A DNA stretch of 64,000 nt. Origin: Akebia trifoliata (taxonomy: Eukaryota; Streptophyta; Magnoliopsida; Ranunculales; Lardizabalaceae). Below are positions 55,419 through 64,000 of the stretch, piece after piece (within the stretch, counting starts at the first letter, position 1; every line of letters begins with the position of its first letter). The stretch covers positions 14,548,760-14,612,759 of the forward strand of contig CM030718.1 of the NCBI GenBank assembly GCA_017979445.1. Reading direction: 5' to 3'. Made by a program: the position numbers and the translations under genes. The notes beneath the pieces were generated by a model that saw only the letters and a program-made list of their open reading frames with translations, was not told where the DNA came from and did not search any database.

Positions 55419-58384
55419 TGTGGCACCCCGCCAAATGCTGACACAAATCCCTATATCAGATCTCGAGGTACTAGGTGACACCTCGAAATTTCGGCATGGT
55501 CTCCTCTGTTTATGTTAGCATTCCAAGGCGTTCAACCTGCACTTGATAAACAACATACAATCTTGCATACATATACAAAATATAATACTAGCGGAAGCCT
55601 ATATACGTTTAATAACGTATGAAAGATCAGAGTGTGGAAGAATAACCTGAATACATGATTATATAAAATTCCTCACTCTAACAGAAATCCTAACACTCAA
55701 GACATAATCCTTAGACTACCTGGGGGAACTGACACCACTAAGGGGTATAGTCCTAGTACTTACCAAGTGACGGACTCTGGTTGTTTAACTGACCAACTAG
55801 ATGATCCTCATTCTATACCTGTCTCGCCAAGTTCTGAATCTAAAACTAAAAAAAATAGAGAAGAAAAGGGTGAGTAACAATGGTTACCCAGTAGGAAAAC
55901 AAACAATTTCTGCCAATAACCTCTCCTAGCATGAACGAATAAGCAAACTAAATCATTTTAACAATATAAAATTTTATAGAATAAACTACGATTAACTGGT
56001 ACATATAGCCAGGGATGAGCATCTAAATATTTTAAAACTGACATTACATCAATCAACAGTACTCACTATAGCATTTTCTTTATGTACAAATCTAATTGAT
56101 CAAATAGAAACATTAAACATACATTTCATTTTATATATCAAAGTAAGGCAACAAATACATAATACACTATGCTGAAGTATTGGAATTAGAGAGTTGGGAT
56201 TCACGACTGGATCGCTCCCAGTCGGGACATGATGTTACAATTCTTCTCTGACTTTTAGTTCCTGATTTTGTGGCTGGTCGCTGCACTTACCACTCTTGGT
56301 TGACCATTTATCCGGCTCAGGCTAGCCGTTTAACGTGACCGTAAGCAATGGGTCTCTTTTCGATGTGTTAGAACATTCGACTACTATAGATTGTTAGTGA
56401 TCACTGACTAATCATCTTCATCTATGCCTATCAGGCGTACATGTGATTCCCAAATATACAAACCATTCGTATACGACCACCTTTACATTACAAGTTCACT
56501 GGTAAAGATAGAGAGGAATAACCTGGATTCTAGTTGTGACTCTACTCTCATACGCGTCCCATACCACGTATGAGCTTGGTGGTCCCTACCGTACATCTCA
56601 GGATAGTACATCACTCCGGATGATATGACGCACTATCCCTTCAGGCATTCATAGACTCTTTAACAACTCACAAAATAACTATATATTACTTTCATTTGAA
56701 AACAAAAGAGAAATTAACAATACAAGGTTGAGAATAGATATCCAGTTTCCTACCATGCAAATGTGGCCACCCGGCCTAAAATAAATAACATAGCGGAAAG
56801 GTAAACAGCGCCTCGCGCTAACATAAATCTAATTAAACATGCAACCAACAATATTATCCCTGGATATCTGTTCACCAACCTACATACAACACAACGTAAA
56901 ATGCAGACATCACCCCTCGGTTGTGACTCTGACATTTTACCGTTTCATACCCTTTTTTCGATTTTTACAATTTTTAATCTCTTCAATAAAATATCAATTT
57001 TCTGATATTCATCAACTCAATATGAGTTCATTGAATATTAAATCACATTTTTCAACTATAAAATTTATTTTTATCAATAATATTGAAAAAGAATACAAAT
57101 TTTTTTTTATCAAAACGGGGTCCGAGTAGTGCACAAGACCCAATTTATGGAAATAACCCGTTAAAATACCCTACCCATGTATAATTTTTTAAAAATACAA
57201 TTAAACATATCAAATATGTAATTTCTGGCATGAATTTTTGAAATAATGAAAGAATCCTATATTTTGAAAATACATCCAAATTTTTTCGATAAAATCCTAA
57301 ATGCAATTTTCATAATTTGTGATTACTAATAGAAATTGAGAGTTCCTTACAATCTCTAGGCGAAAGGATGGAAGCGTGTGCACGAAAATCGAGGTAAATG
57401 GTACGAAAATTGAGACGAATCAAATTTCGAGAAGACAAATTTTTAAATCTGACCCGGTGGTTTTGAAGATCTCGACGCCGTCATATTTTTTCTCTTCTAC
57501 GATGGAGGACGGTTTGACCCCGAAACCGATGAAATTCGAGGTCGAAGTTTCAAAATCTCCGTATATAAACATGGCTGATTTTTGATGATATTGGGTGAAA
57601 AATAAAGTGAAATGAAAAAAGGTTGGGTGGGTTTTGTAGAGAATGAGGCTGCAGACGTTTCTCCCTTCTGTGTCAATCGTTGACGGCGAGCCGTTTGCGA
57701 GAGATCTGAGGTGAAAATTTTGAAAAAAAAATAAATTTTTTTTAAAAAACGTTGGTTGTGTTTGGATGGGTTGGAGAAGATGAAAGAATAAAAAAAAATT
57801 AAAATTTTATTTATATAAAATTTGGGACGAAATATGTATTTTGCCTATTGTCTCGATCGACGATAATTTGACCATCCGAACTCCAAAAATGACGAATGAA
57901 TACTCTATTTCGCCTAATTTTTTGTTTCGGATCTAATGGTGTAGTCAATTCCTATCAATTATATCTCTAACAAAAATTTACATTTTTAGCCTGAGGTAAC
58001 CCTTGAAATTGACGTCATTTTCATTTTTGACGATAATTTGACTTCTTGATCTCCAAAAATGACAAATAAATAGTCCATGTTCAATAATTTTTCATTACGA
58101 ATCCAATGGTGTAATCAAATCTAGTAAAAAGTTACTATTTTAGTTTGGTCCGACTCGGTAATCGAGAATTTTGTAACTTTTATATTCGAACTCCATTTGA
58201 GCATGCTTACAGGCTAAAGTATATTTTTCAATCATTTTGAATCCAATAGTGAGGTCAGATTCCATTAAAAATGATCAGAAACATCCTAAAGTTTTACCCC
58301 TAAGTCCCACTTTCAAGATTTTCTTAAAATTCTACTATTTAACTTTTTTTCTCGAGATACGAATTGAAAATTTGGGATTTTACA
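55419..58384 (-). mobile_element. Element E: solo LTR (2,966 bp) inserted in element D integrase
   Basis: On the minus strand it runs from TGTAAAATCCCAAATTTTC to GGCGGGGTGCCACA, with TG...CA ends and nearly identical 5-bp flanks. It splits the copia integrase frame between GGEYYGRY and IEDRQVPG. Its size and ends suit the long LTRs of Tekay/Del-type Ty3/gypsy elements. No internal region or second LTR is present, so it is a solo LTR left by LTR-LTR recombination. Small ORFs inside (for example 57376-57585) show no domain. Confidence 0.8.
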
Positions 58385-58389
58385 GTGTA
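58385..58389. other. Target-site duplication of solo LTR E, right copy
   Basis: GTGTA, one mismatch to 55414-55418. Confidence 0.7.
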
Positions 58390-58995
58390 TCTACCATAAT
58401 ATTCTCCACCTCTATCTGATCTCACGATCTTAATTTACTTGTCGCATTGTTTCTCTACTTCAGCGTTAAAGATTTTAAAGGCATCTAATACTTCGTTCTT
58501 ATTATGAAGCATGTAGAGATACATATATCGTGAATAATCATCTATAAAGGATATGAAGTATTTCTGACCGCGTAAGTCCATGTCTAGACTACATGTATCA
58601 ATGTGTATGATTTCTAATATGGCCGAACTCCTATTAACACATTTCTTTGACTTGTTGGTCTACTTTCCTTTTATGCAGTTCACACAAGTCTCAAAATCAG
58701 TAAAATCCAGAATATTAAGTACCCCATCATTTACTAATTTTTTAATTCTTTCTATGGAGATATGACCTAATCTCCGGTGCCATAATATAGAGGAATCCTC
58801 ATTAATAACATATCTTTTAGTACCAATTTTAACATGCATAGCATTATGATTGGCATTGTTTTGTAAATTAATACAGTAAAGACCATCAGATAAAATATCA
58901 TTCCCAACATAATCAGATTTGTAAAATAAACTAAAAGATATTTCTGAAAAGTGAAAGGAATATCCAAAAGGTACAACTCTTGAAATTGAAATCAA
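58390..58995 (-). pseudogene. Element D pre-integrase and integrase N-terminal half
   Basis: GAG-pre-integrase and zinc-finger motifs: SSILWHRRLGHISIERIKKL and CVNCIKGK (H-H-C-C, all four present). The core begins ILEIIHIDTCSLDMD, KYFISFIDDYSRYMYLY and IKIVRSDRGGEYYGRY, giving the first two catalytic aspartates. The frame is broken by TAG-type stops at KGK-stop and CDK-stop and then interrupted by the solo LTR. Confidence 0.9.
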
Positions 58996-59254
58996 GTTTC
59001 TAGAAAAACTTAGAACAATGTCTTTTCTAACTCTAAAACAAAACCACCACTTAAAGTTAAACAGTAAGTCCCTACAGCCTCCACATGTGAGTCCATCTTA
59101 TTTCTGGATAAAATGCTTTCCTCACTTCCCACTGACTTCCTTAGGTTTTGCAAACCCTACAAGAAATTTTAAATGTGGATTATTGATCCAGAATCAATCC
59201 ACCATGTGTTAATATTTACATTAACCATATTAGATTCATAACAAATAAGTGAGA
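58996..59254 (-). pseudogene. Element D aspartic protease
   Basis: NTWWIDSGSIIHI near 59180-59220 is the copia protease active site (D-S-G). Downstream SHVEAVGTYCLTLSGGFVLE and RKSVGSEESI are recognisable. The frame is broken several times before the pre-integrase domain. Confidence 0.8.
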
Positions 59255-59998
59255 TTGAATTACCTTTGTCTTCAAGTCATTTCTTAAATTTGGGGCATTC
59301 ATTCTTTACGTATCCCGTCTTTTTATAGAAGAAACACTTGGAATTTTTCTTGATATTAGCTTGAGGAGGTATTTTACCTTTCCCTTTCTGATTAGCCTGA
59401 GATTTATCATTTCCTCGCGTAGCCAGTATTGTACTCTCACTCAATTCCATCATTAGTCTCCCTTCCTCTTAAACACACATAGTCATGAGTTCATTAATTG
59501 GCTATTTGTCTTTATGTGTGTTGTAAGAGATTTTGAAGGACTCGTATTGACACGGAAAGGTATTCAAAATATAGTGCACCAGAAAGGACTCTGACATTTC
59601 AACCTCGAGATTCTTTAATTGAACCGCAATATTCTTCATATGCATGATGTGCTTGCACACACCTTTGACACTAGTAATCCTTAGGGATGAGAACTTCATG
59701 ATTAGGGTACTTGCGAATGCCTTGTCTGAAGTGACGAATTGATCATCAATGATTTTCAACAAGTCCCGGACATTATCATGCTGATCTACAGAACCACGAA
59801 TACCAGTTGAGATTTTTGTTTTAATGAATATTACGCTGTGGTGATTAGATTGCTCCCACTTTTCATAAAGCGTAATGTCTACTCTAGAGCTGGTATCGGA
59901 AATTACAGGTAGTTCATCTTTCCTAATAGTGATAACCATACTTTATAATTATCACCCTTTAATTCGGGAATATCACATAGAATATCAAAAAAATTCAT
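59255..59998 (-). pseudogene. Element D gag
   Basis: A likely ATG at 59996-59998 starts MNFFDILCDIPELKGDNYKV, then an early break. The main part (59502-59939) reads LYEKWEQSNHHSVIFIKTKI, IDDQFVTSDKAFASTLIMKF and FLVHYILNTFPCQYESFKIS, a UBN2-type copia gag domain. The zinc knuckle near 59300-59345 is CFFYKKTGYVKNEC, with the second cysteine and the histidine both tyrosine, so metal binding should be lost. Confidence 0.88.
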
Positions 59999-61169
59999 AG
60001 TTTGTGAAGCTACATAAATTAAAATTACATGTTTATGTTAAAATTGATACTTAAATAAAATTTCATATTTTACCAATGTAAATCATGCTTTAAAATTGAA
60101 TCTAATGAAAAAAATTGCATGTGGACTAAAATTTTAATTCAAACAGATTCAATTATTCTTTATAATAAAATTTATCAAATTATTTACTTAATTCATAATT
60201 ATAAAGGGTATATAATTATAATTTGATATATATTCTATCTTAGATTAGACTTTATGATAAAACTACCAAATTATTAATTCATAATTCCTGTGGGTAAGTT
60301 ATGAATAATTTGATATTTTATCATAATTATTTATATAAATATAATAAAAATTCCCGTGGGATAAAATTTATTATATTAAATATAATTAATTATAATTAAT
60401 GTATGAATACTCTTTATGTAATCTTAATTAATTATAGTTTTATTTAATTAAAGATATTGTGACTATTATCTAATTAACTAAAATTATATGGATCACTTAG
60501 ACATTATTCTTTTGTGCTTAAAATTTAAGTTTTATGAGAATATATTGTATAGTTTAACTATAATTAAATGTATATTATGTTAATCTTATGCACTTAATTA
60601 TTCTCATGATAAAACTTAATAATTTACATAATTAAACATAATATTATGTAAAAACAATATTTTAAGTATTAATATTGCATAATTAAGAAACTATATATTA
60701 TGCATATCTCTTAATTACATGCTTTCAAACCATATATACTCATCCAACATTTTGCATAATTAATTTAAACAAAATAATTAATTCATGTAGATATAAATGT
60801 GAGCATAATAATAATTAAAATTTGCATATAATTAAACAAATTGAATATCATATGCATAAATAAATAAAAATAAAATAAAAGGTAGGCATGTTGCTAAATA
60901 AATGCCTAAATTTTTTTTTTAGAATTTATTTTATTTTATTTATAGAAATTGGTCTTCTTCAACCTTCAGTCGATCCGATGCAACTCATCAGATAAAACTA
61001 GTCCGAAAATCACTATTTTAACGCAATATCCTAATAATTTCTAACCTTAATAAGCATTAAACTAAAATTTTTAAAATAAAATTTCAGCCAAAAATAGAGA
61101 ATCACATATCTCCGAATGCAATAAAATAAAATAAAAAATAAAAATAAATATCAAGGCAAAGATTATTTA
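59999..61169 (-). other. Leader of element D
   Basis: A 1.2-kb, very AT-rich stretch between PBS and gag with many ATTAATTATAATT-like palindromic phrases (60350-60480). It is unusually long for a copia leader. No ORF found. Confidence 0.6.
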
Positions 61170-61182
61170 GGCTTTGATACCA
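61170..61182 (-). other. Primer-binding site of element D
   Basis: On the minus strand TGGTATCAAAGCC follows the 5' LTR after two bases. It fits initiator tRNA-Met with one mismatch to the usual TGGTATCAGAGC. Confidence 0.8.
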
Positions 61183-61184
61183 AA

Positions 61185-61625
61185 TGATGAGTTATTAACA
61201 TCGATTCTCAAGATAAATTAATGTGGAAATAAAGAACTTAATAAAAGAAAATCGAAATCTGAAAAAAAAAAGCCCAAAAGTCGTACCTCCGACCATTGAT
61301 TCTCACGTACTTCTTCCTACTGGTGTAACAAGCGACTCAACCTCGCTCAGCACTTCCAAAACTCGAATACACTCTTTTAGATGGTGTAAGACTGAAGGAG
61401 ATTGAGAGAGTGAGTAGTTTTGAGGACCAAACGAAGCTATTTATAACCAAACTTGGTTGAGGATTCCATCAAGCACTCGACCACGTCTTGGTTCGTTGCC
61501 ACAACTCAGATCTATAGTGGGCCATGTTTCCTAACTACAAGAAACATGTTGGAGGCATCGTGGACCACCTCAAGGGTTCCGAAAAAGAAGGTCTATAGAT
61601 CTTTTCACTAGAATCGGAGTTAACA
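61185..61625 (-). repeat. 5' LTR of element D (441 bp)
   Basis: Plus-strand ends TGATGAGTTATT and GAGTTAACA. A TATA box (TATAAATA on the minus strand) is at 61438-61445. It matches 52298-52736 with scattered substitutions. Confidence 0.92.
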
Positions 61626-61630
61626 CATTT
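61626..61630. other. Target-site duplication of element D, right copy (CATTT)
   Basis: CATTT, identical to 52293-52297. Confidence 0.9.
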
Positions 61631-63490
61631 TTCATGTGGGTATTTGTTCATATGAAATGAGGGCAAGTTTCTAAATATTTTAATTAATATAGGGGATCTG
61701 GTTTCTGATATTTATTCATGATTTTGGAGGGAATTTTATAGTGAAAGCAAACCAATCTGGAATGTTTAAAGAAACCATTAAAAGTATTTCCTTTAATAAG
61801 GTTTATGGAATCAAAATATTTGAACGATTGTAACACACAATTCCAACAATTTTTTTTAATCAACTTTAGGCATTAATTGACCCCTCTACAAGTGTTTTAA
61901 ACACTGTAATGTGAAATATTTTTACAAAGGTTCCCTTTTTTTGTCTGTGGGAAAAATGAACACTTTTAATGAAAATTAAATATATTATCAAGATTGATTG
62001 TTTACAAAAGCAAATTTTCTTGAGTGATTTGAGACTTGTGATTCATCATTGAATTAATTTATCATGTTTCCATAGCTTGACTGATTGGTCATCACTTGAC
62101 TTTTCTTGATAGGAAATGTCACCAACTTAATTAATTTCTATGGATTTTGATCAATATTTTCCTTCATCATGCTATAGTTTCTTGGGACTTACTTTATTTC
62201 ATTTATTATTCACCTATCTTAATTTTACTATATTTCCTCTTTCATCCCTATAATCCATGTTTTTGTTTTCCAATGCAATAATATATTTTTTTTTAACAAG
62301 ATTAACATTTGGAGCAGCTCCAACCATTCCAATGTTTTTCTCTTTTTTGTTTTAATCAAAACTTAGGAGCAGTTTTGAACATTTCCTGTTTCTAGGCTTT
62401 AAAACGGTTTTCAGCCAGAACGGTTTCAAAATTGTTCCTAATGTCCTTAGGAATGACTCAAAACCTTTCCTAATTGGCATTTTTGGTGTAGTTAGGTATT
62501 TATAAAGCAACTTGTACCTACCCTCTATAGAAGAATGAGATATAATTGATTCTCTTTGATAATAATTACAACAATCCTAATAGGGTTTTATAGAAACCAG
62601 ATCATATCTAGAGATAAACTCTATTCCTAATAAATCTCAACCAAACCAAACTAACCATATCTTAATCTCAATAGATATGATACGGTGTACCATGGTACAT
62701 CATATTACAATGCAGCACAACTAATTACTCCAATACCCTCTCTATTTAATAAGAAACTCATACTAGAGATCATCACCAACTATCAAGGTCATGCTCTTTG
62801 AGATGGTTAACCGTGCGGCGCTTGAAGGCTTCGACCTACAAGTTAAATTGAAAAAAATACCCAAGCGTGCGCGCGCGCGCACACACACACACACACACAC
62901 ATGTGCAAAGCAACACTAGACGAAAACACCATATAGCAAAGTTTGTTGGTAATTTCATTAGTATGATGGTAACTTAAAAAGCAACATAGAGTACAAGAAC
63001 TCGATATTAGGTGAGTTCTATCTTAGGAACACATTGTTGGTTGTTGGCTTGGTATGCTCTCAACGTGCTTGTGAAGGCTGGGCTTTGGAATTAAGCTTTG
63101 ATTATTTTGATTTATCAGACACTTCACAAAAATCATCTTCTCTTGAAGAACTATTTTTTTTTCTACCATACTTCTATCTTGGTGTTCTTTTACTATGGAC
63201 ATCTCCTTGAGTGAAAATATATCTTCAAAGAATTTTAATCTTTGGAATCAATTATATTTTTTTGTTAACTAGGTTATTTTCGAACCTAACCACTAAAAAA
63301 TGGTAAGCACAACTATTTTGAGTGGCCTATAAATACACAATCCAGAATTTAGGGCTAGTTTTTTTCCTTTTATGGGTAGGAATTAACACCTTAGCCAAAT
63401 ACCAGTACATTTTTTATATTGATAAGTTGTTTTTTTTTCCATAACTCTTAAGTAATTTTTTCTGAATCCTTGAAAACGATTTTTATTTAG
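61631..63490. other. Unassigned DNA with dispersed repeat
   Basis: 62190-62300 belongs to the dispersed AT-rich family also seen at 46880 and 47700. No gene recognised. The alternating microsatellite at 62862-62901 is listed separately. Confidence 0.4.
62862..62901. repeat. Compound (CG)n(CA)n microsatellite
   Basis: About 40 bp of alternating purine-pyrimidine: GTGCGCGCGCGCGC followed by about 12 CA units. Such sequence can adopt Z-DNA. Confidence 0.92.
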
Positions 63491-63499
63491 TATAAAATA

Positions 63500-63660
63500 C
63501 AATGAAAGAAATGTCTATCCTCACATGTTCATGGGTAGCCCAGAACTTACTAACAAGGCATTGATCATATCCTTTAAGGTTCTATTTTTCCTCTCGACTA
63601 AACCATTAGATTGAGAAAATTCATCCAGGATTTGCAGAGAACTCCAACTCCAGTACTTTG
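63500..63660 (-). pseudogene. Ty1/copia integrase fragment
   Basis: On the minus strand SQSNGLVERKNRTLKDMINA then LLVSSGLPMNM corresponds to the third catalytic residue region of copia integrase, with the glutamate intact. The sequence upstream (63640-63700) is decayed. It differs from element D (which reads VAKRRNR), so it is a separate relic. Confidence 0.7.
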
Positions 63661-64000
63661 TAAATTTTGGCTATGCTTGGAGTGGATGGTGTATATCGAT
63701 GGGCCACCAATTTGATTTCTGTATTTTTAAGATTTCAAAGTGTTTCTTTGTAAGATCTATGGGACAAACTAGTTGCAAGTACAAAACTAGTTACGTTCTC
63801 AACACACTTGATAATTGTTAAGTGCCAACTATTTTTCATGAATAATCATTAATGTATATTCTTTATATAAAAGTTTATTTATTGTTACCTAAATGTGATG
63901 CAGAAAGTGTTTGTCATTAACACCACCTTTAAAGGACTGGGTTCTTGGATCCTTCAATAGAAAATGGAAGGATTTTAAGTCCAAATTGAAGAGGACATAC
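63661..64000. other. Unassigned DNA at the window end
   Basis: No feature identified. It may be more of the decayed copia element, but no motif is readable. Confidence 0.35.

Larger units (their letters stand above)
52298..61625 (-). mobile_element. Element D: Ty1/copia retrotransposon, 9.3 kb including a nested solo LTR
   Basis: Paired LTRs (439 and 441 bp), CATTT target duplication, PBS and PPT define the element. On the minus strand the order gag, protease, integrase, RT, RNase H is that of Ty1/copia. Wording is close to the plant Tnt1-94-like polyproteins. Stops, lost catalytic residues in integrase and RT, and a 2,966-bp solo LTR within integrase show it is inactive. Confidence 0.93.

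Overview
This window looks like transposon-rich nuclear DNA of a flowering plant, most likely a eudicot. It is AT-rich and dominated by plant-type LTR retrotransposons: Ogre/Tat-like and chromovirus-like Ty3/gypsy elements and a Ty1/copia element. It also carries a CACTA DNA transposon and fragments of plant genes, including an extensin, a plant-type ATP-citrate lyase beta subunit, a kinesin-12 and an AT-hook/PPC protein. I found no intact host gene, rRNA, tRNA or CRISPR array.

Layout. 1-1046: decayed Ty3/gypsy RNase H-integrase. 1047-10767: element A, a plus-strand Ogre-like derivative with almost no coding sequence but with its LTRs, primer-binding site, polypurine tract and 3' tandem repeats. 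10768-16133: mostly unassigned DNA with tandem repeats and a decayed copia RNase H. 16134-33798: element B, a complete minus-strand Ogre-like element with a TATAG target duplication, ORF1, gag, protease, G-patch, RT, RNase H and integrase, broken by stops and frameshifts. 34917-45739: element C, a plus-strand Ty3/gypsy element. It is split by a 6,744-bp CACTA element (37846-44589) that duplicated CTT and carries pieces of at least four unrelated host genes. 45740-52292: unassigned DNA with microsatellites, dispersed repeats, a possible solo LTR, tandem duplications and a fold-back MITE. 52293-61630: element D, a minus-strand Ty1/copia element with a CATTT target duplication. Its integrase is split by a 2,966-bp solo LTR (element E, 55419-58384). 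61631-64000: flanking DNA with a CG/CA microsatellite and another copia integrase relic.

How the parts relate. A and B belong to the same family: LTR ends, PBS, PPT, a leader block with a conserved palindrome, and the 3' UTR all correspond, while the 3' UTR tandem repeats differ. The nesting gives relative ages: the CACTA is younger than C, and E is younger than D. The most interesting object is the gene-capturing CACTA (Pack-CACTA). It holds exon-intron pieces of an AHL/PPC gene, a kinesin-12 gene and an ATP-citrate lyase beta gene on the minus strand, and an extensin piece on the plus strand. No transposase was recognised in it, so it probably moved with help from another element.
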